Of a stretch of 43,708 nucleotides of DNA, positions 1 through 8,217 are shown piece after piece. The translations under genes were made by a program, and so were the position numbers. The stretch spans positions 1 through 43,708 of the forward strand of contig JAJZDI010000023.1 of NCBI GenBank assembly GCA_021806045.1, written 5' to 3'. This DNA comes from Actinomycetes bacterium. GTDB taxonomy: Bacteria; Actinomycetota; Acidimicrobiia; Acidimicrobiales; RAAP-2. The notes beneath the pieces are model-generated. The model was not told where the DNA came from. It worked only from the letters and a program-made list of their open reading frames with translations, and did no database searches. Numbering within the stretch: the stretch's first letter is position 1; each line of letters starts with the position of its first letter.

Positions 1-27
1 GCGGCCACACCGCCTGAGATCGCAGGC

Positions 28-615
28 ATGGCCACCACCGTCGTGCGCGACGCCTTCGGTGTGCCCCTGCCCTCGTGGCTCGTCTACCAGGGCTTCACCC
101 GCGACGGCGCGGAGGTCGTCTTCGGCGGCCTGGGCCTCGAGCGCGTCCCCCTCCACCCCGTCGATCTGCCGCTCGCCAACCGGGTGGACGGCGTGCTGGC
201 GGAGCTCCTGCACGTCGACGAGCTGATCCACGACGAGGACGGAGACGTCCCCGTCCGCCGGGACACGGCGATGTACTACGTGCGGGCGAACGAGGCCCGG
301 CGCACGGTCACCGTCTTCTCGCCCATGCTCCGCGACGTGACCGTCAACGCCGCACTGGTGGGCCGGCTGAACGAGCTCAACGCCGAGGCCACCTACGCCC
401 GCACGTTCGTGAAGGGCACCACCGTGATGGTGGCGGCCGAGGTGGACGGGGGCGAGGCGCTGGCCCCCGGGCTGGAGCGGGCGTGCGACGCCGTCAGCTG
501 GCTGGCCGACCACTGGGGGCCGCGGCTCCAGCGCGAGTTCGGGGGCAGCACCTTCTTCGAGAGCGAGGACCCGTCACCGGGTGAGGCCGGACCACCCGTC
601 GGCCTGTACCTGTGA
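28..615 (+). CDS. YbjN-like / type III chaperone-like domain protein
   Basis: A 195-residue soluble protein with no signal peptide or membrane segment. The middle (about residues 30-165) looks like the YbjN / type III secretion chaperone-like fold that is common in actinobacteria: alternating strands and helices, a 'LNELN' helix, then a 'TYARTFVKGTTVMVAAEV' strand pair. Proteins of this family are thought to bind peptides or act as chaperones, but most have no proven substrate. The ATG at 28 is the first in frame; no strong ribosome binding site is visible and the window begins just upstream, so a longer protein is possible. The C-terminal 25 residues are acidic and proline-rich. The next gene starts 43 bases downstream on the same strand, so the two may be co-transcribed. 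The family call is by overall pattern only. Confidence 0.6.
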   Translation: MATTVVRDAFGVPLPSWLVYQGFTRDGAEVVFGGLGLERVPLHPVDLPLANRVDGVLAELLHVDELIHDEDGDVPVRRDTAMYYVRANEARRTVTVFSPMLRDVTVNAALVGRLNELNAEATYARTFVKGTTVMVAAEVDGGEALAPGLERACDAVSWLADHWGPRLQREFGGSTFFESEDPSPGEAGPPVGLYL

Positions 616-658
616 GCGTCCGCAGATCAGCCGACACCACCACGAGGGGAGCCACACC

Positions 659-2164
659 ATGACAGGACCATCCCGGGCACTCACGTCCATCCAACTCGAC
701 CGGGCGGCCGGCGTCCTCGTCGCATCGGCGGCGGGCGACGCGCTGGGTGCCGCCTACGAATTCGGTCCCCGGTGCGCGGCCGGCGACGTGGAGATGGGCC
801 GGGGCGCGCTGACCGGCCGGGCCGCGGGGTCGTGGACGGACGACACCGATCTGTCCGTGTGCGTGGCCCAAGCCGCTGCCGCCGGCCTGCCCCTCGACGC
901 CCGGGCCGGTCTCGACGCCGTCGCCGGCGATCTGCTGCGGTGGTACGGGAGCGGTCCACCCGACGTCGGCAACCAGACGAGGGGGGTGCTGTCGGCCGCC
1001 CGGGCTCCGGCCGACGTGCCCGCTGCCGCACTCGACTACCGGCGCGCCCACCCGCACGCCGCCGGCAACGGCAGCCTCATGCGCACCGGACCGGTGGCGC
1101 TCGCCCATCTGGGCGACGACGAGGCGCTCGCCACCGCGGCCCGGGCCGTCTCGTCGCTCACCCATCCCCACCCGCTGGCCGGTGACGCGTGCGTGCTGTG
1201 GTGCGCCGCCATCGACCGGGCCGTGCGCAGCGGCACCCTCGAGGGGCCCCGCGCCGGCATCCCCCTCCTGCCCCCGGACCGCCAGGCGTACTGGGCGGAC
1301 GTGATCGACGCCGCCGAACGGGTGCCGGTCGACGAACTGCGCGACAACGGCTTCGTGGTCACCGCGCTCCAGGCGGCATGGCGGTCGATCGTCGCCACCG
1401 CCACCGGGGCCGGGAACGGGGCCGGGAACGGGGCCGGGAACGGGGCCGGGAACGGGCCCGCCCATCTCGAGTCGGCCCTCAGGGCGGCGGTGGCCATCGG
1501 GGGCGACACCGACACGGTGGCGGCCATCGCCGGCGCCCTGCTCGGCGCCCGCTACGGCGCCTCTGCGGTGCCGTTCGCCTGGCGGTACCGGCTGGGCGGC
1601 TGGCCCGAGGGGCTGGGCCACGGTGACCTCGTCCGCCTCGGCGTCCTCGCCGCCCGTGGTGGCGTCCCCGACGGCATCGGCTGGCCGCTCGCCGCTGACC
1701 TCCTGCCCCATTACCTGGACAGCTGGCACCCGACGGGTGAGATCGTGGAGCTGGACGGCCACCCCGGCGTCCGGTGGGGGGACATGGCCGGCCTGGCCCG
1801 GGTCGACGCCGGCTCCTTCGTGTCGCTGTGCCGGATCGGACGTGACCAGCGCCGCGGCCCCACCCACCACGAGGTGTGGCTGATGGACGGCCCCGACAAC
1901 GCCGACACCGCGTTCAGCCTGGCGGACACCGCCGACGCGGTCGAGGCGCTGGCCCGCCGGCACGGGAGCGTCTTCGTCCACTGCGTGCGGGCCGAGAGCC
2001 GCACACCGTCGGTGGCCGCCGCGTGGCTGGTGCGCCACCGGGGGATGGGTCTCGACCAGGCGTGGGTGGCCGTCCGCGTCGCCATGCCCGCCGCCCGACC
2101 CCACCGGGCGTTGCGGGCGGCGCTCGAGGAGCTGGCACGCCTGCCGGTGGGCCGGGAGAGCTGA
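659..2164 (+). CDS. ADP-ribosylglycohydrolase fused to dual-specificity phosphatase-like domain
   Basis: A 501-residue two-domain protein. Residues 10-330 are an ADP-ribosylglycohydrolase (DraG/ARH family): 'AAGDALGAAYEFG' near residue 24, the first metal-binding cluster W-T-D-D-T-D at 59-64 and the second G-G-D-T-D at 281-285, which together hold two Mg ions and remove ADP-ribose from targets. Residues 390-500 end in a tyrosine/dual-specificity phosphatase signature, H-C-V-R-A-E-S-R at 441-448 (C-x5-R, with catalytic Cys442 and Arg448). The start at 659 was chosen because a GAGGGGAG ribosome binding site precedes it and the upstream in-frame codons read through the intergenic gap. Four perfect in-frame 12-base repeats (Gly-Ala-Gly-Asn) sit between the two domains' core segments at about residues 250-265. 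Both active sites look intact; the joint substrate is unknown. Confidence 0.85.
   Translation: MTGPSRALTSIQLDRAAGVLVASAAGDALGAAYEFGPRCAAGDVEMGRGALTGRAAGSWTDDTDLSVCVAQAAAAGLPLDARAGLDAVAGDLLRWYGSGPPDVGNQTRGVLSAARAPADVPAAALDYRRAHPHAAGNGSLMRTGPVALAHLGDDEALATAARAVSSLTHPHPLAGDACVLWCAAIDRAVRSGTLEGPRAGIPLLPPDRQAYWADVIDAAERVPVDELRDNGFVVTALQAAWRSIVATATGAGNGAGNGAGNGAGNGPAHLESALRAAVAIGGDTDTVAAIAGALLGARYGASAVPFAWRYRLGGWPEGLGHGDLVRLGVLAARGGVPDGIGWPLAADLLPHYLDSWHPTGEIVELDGHPGVRWGDMAGLARVDAGSFVSLCRIGRDQRRGPTHHEVWLMDGPDNADTAFSLADTADAVEALARRHGSVFVHCVRAESRTPSVAAAWLVRHRGMGLDQAWVAVRVAMPAARPHRALRAALEELARLPVGRES
1406..1453 (+). repeat. four perfect 12-bp in-frame repeats
   Basis: Four identical copies of GGGGCCGGGAAC lie end to end inside the ADP-ribosylglycohydrolase gene and encode Gly-Ala-Gly-Asn four times. 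They fall in a loop before the second metal cluster. Perfect identity suggests recent slippage. Confidence 0.95.
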
Positions 2165-2213
2165 CCCGGCCCTCGCGGCCGGCGCCGGGTGCGGTCGGTC
2201 CACCGGATGGCGG

Positions 2214-2225
2214 TGGTATAGACAA
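2214..2225 (+). promoter_or_regulatory. putative GntR operator upstream of its own gene
   Basis: TGGTATAGACAA matches 10 of 12 positions of the perfect palindrome found before the first sulfatase gene. It lies 46 bases before the GTG start of the GntR regulator, as expected for autoregulation. A TATAGA hexamer lies inside it, but no good -35 is visible at 17 bases, unlike the other three loci. Confidence 0.55.
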
Positions 2226-2271
2226 TGGCCATGCGGTCCTTCGTGCGGTCCTTCGTGGCGTCCCCCACCCG

Positions 2272-2985
2272 GTGAGTGATCCGGCAGCCGGCGCTGCCCG
2301 GCCGCAATGGCCGTCGCTCCAGATCGCCGGGAGCCTCACCGAGGAGTACGGGGCCGGGGTGGAACCCCATACGCCCCTCCCGTCCGAGCGCATCCTGGCT
2401 GAGCGGTTCGGCGTCCAGCGCCCGACGGTGCGCGTCGCGCTCGAGTACCTGGCCCAGCAGGGCCTCATCTACCGCCGTGAACGGCAGGGGTGGTTCGTGA
2501 GCCCGCCCCGGCTGGAGTACGACCCGCTCGGTCCCCGCGTGCCCCGGGAACGGCTGCACATCGAGTTGGTCACCACCGATCCGGCCGGCCAGCCCGCACC
2601 GCCCCAGCCCGGCCTCCGCTTCGCAGCGCTGCGCAAGTACTACTTCGACGGGCGCCTGGTCGTCGCCGCCCACACCTACCTGCGCGCCGACATGCGCGAG
2701 GCGCTGACTGACGCCGAGCTCACAGCCCCCCTCCGGGACTCGTTCGCCATGGCGAGCCAGCGGTGCGGTGTCGAGCTCACCCACAACCGGATCTCGGTCA
2801 CGGCGGCGGTGATCGGTCCCGAGCTGGCGCCCGTCCTCGAGGTCACCGCCCGCCAGCCGGTCCTCGACGTGACCCGGCTCCACTACAGCCACGACGACCT
2901 CGTCGGCGCCGACCTGGAGCACTGGCGTTCCGACGTGGTCACCCTCACCTTCGAGGACAGCCGCAACCAGCGCCTCGCCGACTGA
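2272..2985 (+). CDS. GntR/HutC-family transcriptional regulator
   Basis: A 237-residue regulator. Residues about 15-80 are a GntR winged helix-turn-helix with the family signature 'LPSERILAERFGVQRPTVRVALEYLAQQGL' split over helices 2 and 3, followed by the wing. Residues about 95-235 look like the UTRA ligand-binding domain of the HutC subfamily ('RFAALRKYYFDGRLV', 'PVLDVTRLHYSHDD'), which senses a small metabolite and usually releases DNA on binding it. The GTG at 2272 is the only start in frame between the upstream stop and the HTH. A palindrome-like site lies 46 bases upstream, and close relatives of that site precede the sulfatase and transporter genes downstream, so this protein is the likely repressor of the whole cluster. 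The inducer is not known; a sulfated or carboxylated substrate or intermediate is the natural guess. Confidence 0.85.
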   Translation: MSDPAAGAARPQWPSLQIAGSLTEEYGAGVEPHTPLPSERILAERFGVQRPTVRVALEYLAQQGLIYRRERQGWFVSPPRLEYDPLGPRVPRERLHIELVTTDPAGQPAPPQPGLRFAALRKYYFDGRLVVAAHTYLRADMREALTDAELTAPLRDSFAMASQRCGVELTHNRISVTAAVIGPELAPVLEVTARQPVLDVTRLHYSHDDLVGADLEHWRSDVVTLTFEDSRNQRLAD

Positions 2986-3020
2986 GGTCCGCCGGCACCG
3001 ACTGAGGTCCGCCGGCGCCG
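2981..3020 (+). repeat. 20-bp tandem duplication at the end of the regulator gene
   Basis: ACTGAGGTCCGCCGGCACCG is followed at once by a copy with one mismatch. The first copy contains the TGA stop of the regulator gene, so the duplication does not change the protein. Confidence 0.9.
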
Positions 3021-3117
3021 GGCGCACCTCTGCCCGCCTGCACCCGCCCGGGCGCTGGACTACTCCCCACCCTGGCCGCTCGCCGCGCCGCGCCGTAGAC
3101 GGCCGTTGACGGGGCCC

Positions 3118-3147
3118 TTGTCGTGGCCGGCACCGTGGTATATACCA
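3118..3147 (+). promoter_or_regulatory. promoter with overlapping 12-bp palindromic operator, first sulfatase gene
   Basis: A -35 TTGTCG (3118-3123), a 17-base spacer and a -10 TATACC (3141-3146) form a reasonable promoter. The perfect palindrome TGGTATATACCA (3136-3147) covers the -10, so a bound regulator would block transcription. Transcription should begin near 3153, giving a leader of about 45 bases before the ATG at 3198. Size and symmetry fit a GntR/HutC dimer site. Confidence 0.7.
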
Positions 3148-3197
3148 TTGGGAGAAGCTCGATCCCTGAGCCAGCCGACCGGGCACAGAGGAGTCAC

Positions 3198-4556
3198 ATG
3201 GCATCCAGCCGGCCCAACATCGTCTTCATGCTGCTCGACAACGTCGGGTACGGGGACCCCGGCTGCTACGGCGGCGGGATCACCCGCATGGCCCCCACCC
3301 CCCGCGTCGACGGCCTGGCCGCCCAGGGGCTGCGGCTGACCAACTTCAACGTGGAGGCCGAGTGCACCCCCACCCGGGCCGCCCTGCTGACCGGGCGCAT
3401 GCCGATCCGCACCGGGTGCGACCGGGTGCGCTTCGGCGAGAAGAACGGCCTGGCCCCCTGGGAGTACACCCTGGCCCAGCTCCTGGCCGACGTCGGCTAC
3501 GACACCGCCATCTACGGCAAGTGGCACCTCGGCAACGTGCCCGAACGCCACCCGACGGCGATGGGCTTCGGCGAGTGGTACGGGATCCAGGACAGCACCG
3601 ACCCCGTCTTCGACCACTTCAACGTGGGCAAGGGCATCCGCAAGCGCTCCACCCAGATCTGGGAGGGGACGGCCGGCGAGCCCGCCGTGCCCGTCGGCGA
3701 GTACACGCCGGAGGCCCGCCGGCTCATCGACGCCGAGGTCACCGACCGGGCCTGCCGGTTCATCGCCGACCACGCCGGCGGCGACCGACCCTTCTTCCTC
3801 TACGTGCCCTTCACCATGATCCACCACCCGTCGCTGCCACACCCCGACTTCGCCGGCCGCTCGGGGAACGGCGACTTCGCCGACTCGATGATGGAGGTCG
3901 ACCACTACTCCGGTCGCATCATCGACGCGGTGGACGCCGCCGGGATCGGCGGGGACACCATCGTCGTGTGGGCGAGCGACAACGGACCGCCCTCCCATGG
4001 GACCCTCGGGCCCCAGGGGGACCCCGGACCCTTCCGGGGGTGCCTGGGCACGGCCCTGGAGGGCCAGCTCCGCGTCCCCTGCGTGATCCGGTGGCCGGGG
4101 CACATCGAGCCGGGCCGGGTGTCCGACGACATCGTCTCCGTGCTCGACTTCTACGTCACGTTCGCCAACCTGACCGGGGGGCGGGTGCCCACCGACCGGG
4201 CCATCGACTCCCTCGACATCGGGCCGCTCCTCGACGGGTCGGGACCTTCGCCCCGCGAGCACCTGATCGCCTTCGTGCGCGACACGCTCGCCGCGGTGAA
4301 GTGGCACCAGTACAAGCTGCACCTGGTCGAGTTCACCACCGAGCCCGGCCGGCGCTACAAGCTCGAGCTCGAGTTCCCCCAGCTCTACAACGTGGCCGCC
4401 GATCCGAAGGAGCAGTGGGACATCCTCGGTACCAACCTGTGGATCGCCGAGGTGGCCCAGGAGATCGCCGCCGACTTCTTCTCCACGATGGTCGAGTTCC
4501 CGAACGTGCCGGCGGGTGCCGACGCGCCGCCGGGGGTGGAGCCCGTCGCCACCTGA
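3198..4556 (+). CDS. short Cys-type sulfatase (alkaline phosphatase superfamily)
   Basis: A 452-residue type I sulfatase that hydrolyses a sulfate ester. The N-terminal metal-binding segment P-N-I-V-F-M-L-L-D-N (residues 6-15) carries the first Asp and an Asn where many sulfatases have a second Asp. The formylglycine signature C-T-P-T-R is at residues 56-60, followed by 'AALLTGR', so Cys56 is expected to be converted to formylglycine. 'YGKWHLGN' and 'VWASDNGPPSHG' supply further active-site residues. There is no signal peptide, so it should act in the cytoplasm on imported substrate. The ATG at 3198 follows AGAGGAG; an earlier GTG in frame lies upstream of the predicted transcription start. 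It is shorter than the two sulfatases downstream and lacks their C-terminal domain. Its own promoter carries a perfect palindromic operator. Confidence 0.92.
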   Translation: MASSRPNIVFMLLDNVGYGDPGCYGGGITRMAPTPRVDGLAAQGLRLTNFNVEAECTPTRAALLTGRMPIRTGCDRVRFGEKNGLAPWEYTLAQLLADVGYDTAIYGKWHLGNVPERHPTAMGFGEWYGIQDSTDPVFDHFNVGKGIRKRSTQIWEGTAGEPAVPVGEYTPEARRLIDAEVTDRACRFIADHAGGDRPFFLYVPFTMIHHPSLPHPDFAGRSGNGDFADSMMEVDHYSGRIIDAVDAAGIGGDTIVVWASDNGPPSHGTLGPQGDPGPFRGCLGTALEGQLRVPCVIRWPGHIEPGRVSDDIVSVLDFYVTFANLTGGRVPTDRAIDSLDIGPLLDGSGPSPREHLIAFVRDTLAAVKWHQYKLHLVEFTTEPGRRYKLELEFPQLYNVAADPKEQWDILGTNLWIAEVAQEIAADFFSTMVEFPNVPAGADAPPGVEPVAT

Positions 4557-4698
4557 AGGCTTCGGGTCGGCGCGAGCAGGCCGGCCCGTGCGGCACCGCC
4601 CGTGCGGAACGGCCGATCGAGGGTCCCGGCCACCGCCCGGCCACCGCCCGGTTCCGTCCGTGCGGACCTGGACCTTGACGTGGACGGCCTGGGGATGG

Positions 4699-4747
4699 TG
4701 GACAAGATCGTGCCGCTGGGGTATACCAAGACCGCTGGCATATGCCA
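4699..4747 (+). promoter_or_regulatory. promoter and two operators before the tctCBA-sulfatase operon
   Basis: The 301-base gap 4557-4857 holds no credible gene. It contains a -35 TGGACA (4699-4704), a 17-base spacer and a -10 TATACC (4722-4727). The first operator, TGGGGTATACCA (4717-4728, 10 of 12 matches to the TGGTATATACCA palindrome), overlaps the -10. The second, TGGCATATGCCA (4736-4747), is a perfect palindrome, extended to 14 bases by flanking C and G, and differs from the first locus by one symmetric pair. Site centres are 19 bases apart. The leader to the ATG at 4858 would be about 125 bases. A short repeat of CCACCGCCCGG occurs near 4630. Confidence 0.7.
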
Positions 4748-4857
4748 GAAGGAGCATTCGGGGGGACGGCCGTGGGAGATGGCCAGGACCAGGGAGAACT
4801 GGTGCCTGGGCAGCTCGGGCGAGCGGATCGGGTAGCCACCGAGGGAGGGAGATCAGG

Positions 4858-5901
4858 ATGGTTGGCAGGACCCGGAGGTTCTCGGCACGCTCACTTCTGG
4901 CCGGTGCCGCCCTGGCCATGGTCCCGGTGATCGCCGCTGCGTGCAGCAGCTCGTCGACGGGGTCGACAGCGTCGACGGGGTCGTCGGGAAGCTCGGCCGG
5001 TTCGTCGAGCTACCCGGTGGGCGCGGTCACCCTCGTCTCGCCCGTCACGGCCGGGTCGAACGGTGACCTGATCGCCCGGGCGCTGGCCAAGGACATCACG
5101 CTCCCGCCGGCCACCGTCAGCGTGGTGGACCTCTCCGGCGGCGCGGGCATCACCGGCATGACGCACGTCGTCCAGTCCGCACCCGACGGGTCGACCATCG
5201 GGCTCATGCCCAACGGCGTCGCCATGCTCCAGCCCCAGCTCAAGCAGCTCCCCTACGGCGGCCCCTCCACCTACACCCCGATCGCCCAGGTGACCGAGGA
5301 GTTCGACGCACTGCTGGTGAGCTCCAGCGCCCAGTGGAAGACGTTCGCCCAGTTCATCTCCTACGCCAAGGCCAATCCGGGCAAGGTCACCGTCGAGGTC
5401 GCACCCGAGGGCTCCGTCCCCAACATCGACATCCGCCTCCTCGAGAAGGACGCCGGGGTGAAGTTCACGCTGGTCCCGGGGATCGGGGCGGCCAGCGCGG
5501 TGACCGACGTGGTCGGCGGCCACGTCGACGCGGTGGTGGGCACCATCAACAGCGCCCAGTCCTACATCACCGCCGGCAAGATGGCCGCCCTGGCCGTCAT
5601 GGCGCCGTCACGCCTGTCGCAGTACCCGTCGGTGCCGACCATGAAGGAGTCCGGCTACGACGTCGAGGTGGCGGTGTCGAACTTCGTCATGGGCCCGCCG
5701 CACCTGCCGGCGGCCATCGTCTCGCAGCTGGCGTCCGCCATCCACACCGCCGTCGACTCCTCCGGCTTCCAGCAGTTCGCCACCGGTTCCGGCGTGACCG
5801 TGTCGTTCGTGTCCGGCCCGGCCCTCGCCAGCCTGCTCAGCTCCCAGTACGCCAGCCTGGGCACCTACATCAAGCAGTTCTACGCCTCGAGCGCCTCGTG
5901 A
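4858..5901 (+). CDS. tctC: tripartite tricarboxylate transporter substrate-binding lipoprotein (TctC/Bug family)
   Basis: A 347-residue extracytoplasmic solute-binding protein. Residues 1-28 form a lipoprotein signal peptide (Arg-rich start, hydrophobic core, A-A-A before Cys29), followed by a Ser/Thr/Gly-rich tether. The rest is Bug-type: 'VTLVSPVTAGSNGDLIARAL', the 'SGGAGITGMTHVVQSAPDGSTIGL' segment, and the C-terminal 'VPTMKESGYDVEV' motif typical of the family. Such proteins bind carboxylates or aromatic and other organic anions and hand them to the TctBA membrane parts. The ATG at 4858 follows a strong GAGGGAGGGAGA. The stop codon overlaps the GTG of tctB. The operon is preceded by two palindromic operators, and ends in a sulfatase gene, so the transported compound is probably a sulfated organic anion; that is inference. 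Confidence 0.92.
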   Translation: MVGRTRRFSARSLLAGAALAMVPVIAAACSSSSTGSTASTGSSGSSAGSSSYPVGAVTLVSPVTAGSNGDLIARALAKDITLPPATVSVVDLSGGAGITGMTHVVQSAPDGSTIGLMPNGVAMLQPQLKQLPYGGPSTYTPIAQVTEEFDALLVSSSAQWKTFAQFISYAKANPGKVTVEVAPEGSVPNIDIRLLEKDAGVKFTLVPGIGAASAVTDVVGGHVDAVVGTINSAQSYITAGKMAALAVMAPSRLSQYPSVPTMKESGYDVEVAVSNFVMGPPHLPAAIVSQLASAIHTAVDSSGFQQFATGSGVTVSFVSGPALASLLSSQYASLGTYIKQFYASSAS

Positions 5902-6584
5902 CCGGATCCCGCCGCTCCACCCCGGGCGCGGCGGGGAACGCACCAGTGCCGGACGCACCGGCCGGCGTCCCGCCGGCTGAGCGTGCCGGCGAGGAGGTGG
6001 CGGCCGGGGCCACGCTCCCCGGCGAGCACGCCGCTCCTGGCGAGCACGGGGCCGGGGCCACGCCCGGTGCCGTGAGCCGCGGCCCCCTGCCCGGTGCCCG
6101 CCGGTGGGTGGTCGCGCACGGGTCGGCCCTGTTCGCCATCGCCGTCGCGTTGGTGGCCGTGGGCTACTTCGTCGAGGCCCTCCACTACCAGCGGGGCACC
6201 AGCGCCCAACCGGGGCCGGGCCTCTTCCCCCAGGTCGTGGCGGTGGCCATCTTCGTCGCCGCCGCTGGCACGGCCGTCACCACGTGGCGGACGCCGCCCC
6301 CGACCGACGGCGAGGCGGCCGACCACCACGCGTTCCGCCCGGTGACCGTGGTGGTGGGGGCGGTCCTCTTCGTGTCCACCATCCACCCCATCGGCTTCTT
6401 CTTCGCAGCCGGGCTCGCCCTCATCGTCGTGGAGGTGGGCATGGGGGTCCGCAACTTGTTCCGGGTGGCCCTGTACTCGCTCCTCCTCGCCTTCGTGGCC
6501 CAGCTCCTCTTCGTCGACGTGCTCAACCTCGACTTCTTCAGCAACGTCCACTTCCTCTCCCTCCCCTGTCCTCCAGCGTCATGA
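5898..6584 (+). CDS. tctB: tripartite tricarboxylate transporter small membrane subunit TctB
   Basis: A 228-residue membrane protein. Residues about 70-225 form the usual TctB body with four hydrophobic segments: 'SALFAIAVALVAVGYFV', 'GPGLFPQVVAVAIFVAAAG', 'VTVVVGAVLFVSTI' and 'ALYSLLLAFVAQLLFVDVL'. The G-P-G-L-F-P motif after the first segment is typical. TctB helps TctA move the substrate using an ion gradient. The GTG at 5898 overlaps the tctC stop (GTGA). This start gives an unusual 65-residue Pro/Ala/Gly-rich cytoplasmic extension with a repeated G-E-H-A/G motif, so a later GTG (for example at 5946) is possible. A 38-codon reading frame starting in an ATGA overlap at 6581 leads to the tctA start. 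Confidence 0.88.
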   Translation: MTGSRRSTPGAAGNAPVPDAPAGVPPAERAGEEVAAGATLPGEHAAPGEHGAGATPGAVSRGPLPGARRWVVAHGSALFAIAVALVAVGYFVEALHYQRGTSAQPGPGLFPQVVAVAIFVAAAGTAVTTWRTPPPTDGEAADHHAFRPVTVVVGAVLFVSTIHPIGFFFAAGLALIVVEVGMGVRNLFRVALYSLLLAFVAQLLFVDVLNLDFFSNVHFLSLPCPPAS

Positions 6585-6693
6585 GCGGTCGGCCCGTGCA
6601 CCGCTTCCCTCGGCATCCGAACGCACGCCACCGGCCCGGCGGTCGGAGCGGTCGGCCTGCCGTCGCCGGCACCACCGTGGAAGGGGGTGGGCG

Positions 6694-8217
6694 GTGAGCC
6701 TGGCCACCGGACTCCAACAGGGCTTCGACGTGGCCTTCACCTGGCGGAACGTGGGCGCCTCGGCGGCCGGCGTCACCATCGGGACGACGTTCGGGATCTT
6801 CCCGGGATTCGGCCCCACCACCCTGATCGCCATCCTCCTCGGGTTCACCGTGGGGCTGCCGCCCGACACCGGCATCATCATGCTGGTCGGCATCTACTTC
6901 GGCACCCAGTACGGCGACTCGATCTCCGCCATCCTCATGCGGGCGCCGAGCGAGCCCAACGCGGTCATGCTCGCCCTCGACGGGCACGAGATCGCCCGCC
7001 GGGGCCGGCCGGGGCCCGCGCTGGCCGTCGCCGCCATGGGGTCGTTCGTGGGCTCGCTGGTGGGTCTGGTCGGGCTGGGTCTGGCCGCACCCAGCCTGGG
7101 GCACGTCGCCACCTACCTGTCCTCCGCCGACTACACGTCCATCGCCGTCTTCGGCATCGTCGCCCTGTCGGTGGTGAGCCCGGGGGCCCGCTGGCGGAAC
7201 CTGACCGCCATGCTGCTCGGCGTGACGCTGTCGACGGTGGGACTCGACCCGGTGGCCGGGATCGACCGCTTCACCTTCGGCAACCTGCAGCTGGCCCAGG
7301 GCATCCCCATCGCCCCGGTGGCCATCGGCGTGTTCGGCTTCGCCGAGGTGCTGTCCATCGCGGCCGGCTCGGCGGCACGCGAGCGGGTGCGCTCCATCCG
7401 GTTCCGCGACATCTGGCCCAACCGTGCCGAGGTGAAGGAAGCGCTGCCGGCATCGGCCCGGGGGGCGGCCATCGGGTTCCCCCTCGGGGTCCCGCCGGGA
7501 CCGACCCTTGCGGTGGCCACCTACGCGTCCCACGCGCTGGAGCGGGCCAAGAGCCGCCGCAGGTACGGGGACGACCGTCCCGCCATCGCCGCCGTGGCGG
7601 GGCCGAAGGCGGCGGACGAGGCGGCCGTGGCCGGCCACCTGGTGACCATGGTCGCCCTCGGCCTGGCCTTCTCGCCGGTGACGGCCATGCTCCTGTCGGG
7701 GCTGGAGCTCCACGGGATCCAGCCGGGCCCGCTCTTCATCGCCCAGCACGCCTCCCTCTTCTGGGGGATCGTCATCAGCATCCTCATCGGCAGCGTCATC
7801 CTGCTCGTCATCAACGTCCCCCTCATCGGGGTGTGGGTCCAGCTGCTGCGCACGCCCACCCCCGAGCTGCTGGCCGGCCTCACCGTGTTCATGCTCACCG
7901 GCGCGTACGCCATCCGGAACTCGACGTTCGACATGTGGATCGTGGTGGTCATGGGCGCCATCGGCTACGTCATGCGCCGCTACCGGTTCCCCGCCGCCCT
8001 GCTCGTCATCGGCCTGGTGCTGGGCTCGGTCCTCGAGGTCAACCTGCGGGAGGCGCTGGCCACGTCGCGGGGTGACGTCGGCACCTTCGTCCAGCACCCG
8101 GTGAGCGCCACCCTGCTGGCGCTGTCGGTGGTGTTGGTGGCCACCGCGCCGCTGTGGAACCTGGCCGGCCGGTGGCGGGCGACCCGCGGGTCGGTGGGGA
8201 AGGGGGACGGAGCGTGA
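6694..8217 (+). CDS. tctA: tripartite tricarboxylate transporter large permease TctA
   Basis: A 507-residue multi-pass membrane protein, the transport pore of the tripartite tricarboxylate system. The family signature is clear near the N-terminus: 'GTTFGIFPGFGPTTLIAILL' followed by 'GIYFGTQYGDSISAILMRAPSEP', and a mirrored 'GFPLGVPPGPTLA' half-motif near residue 265, reflecting the internal duplication of the family. About 10-12 hydrophobic segments can be counted. The GTG at 6694 follows GGAAGGGGG. The gene is 109 bases after tctB, a larger gap than usual, with a small open frame bridging it. Its stop overlaps the start of the next sulfatase gene (GTGA), which ties transport and sulfate ester cleavage into one operon. 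Confidence 0.93.
   Translation: MSLATGLQQGFDVAFTWRNVGASAAGVTIGTTFGIFPGFGPTTLIAILLGFTVGLPPDTGIIMLVGIYFGTQYGDSISAILMRAPSEPNAVMLALDGHEIARRGRPGPALAVAAMGSFVGSLVGLVGLGLAAPSLGHVATYLSSADYTSIAVFGIVALSVVSPGARWRNLTAMLLGVTLSTVGLDPVAGIDRFTFGNLQLAQGIPIAPVAIGVFGFAEVLSIAAGSAARERVRSIRFRDIWPNRAEVKEALPASARGAAIGFPLGVPPGPTLAVATYASHALERAKSRRRYGDDRPAIAAVAGPKAADEAAVAGHLVTMVALGLAFSPVTAMLLSGLELHGIQPGPLFIAQHASLFWGIVISILIGSVILLVINVPLIGVWVQLLRTPTPELLAGLTVFMLTGAYAIRNSTFDMWIVVVMGAIGYVMRRYRFPAALLVIGLVLGSVLEVNLREALATSRGDVGTFVQHPVSATLLALSVVLVATAPLWNLAGRWRATRGSVGKGDGA

Noticed and set aside
494-2203. Long minus-strand frame opposite the ADP-ribosylglycohydrolase
   Set aside because: Its translation is Gly/Arg/Pro/His-rich without family motifs, while the plus strand has intact catalytic motifs.
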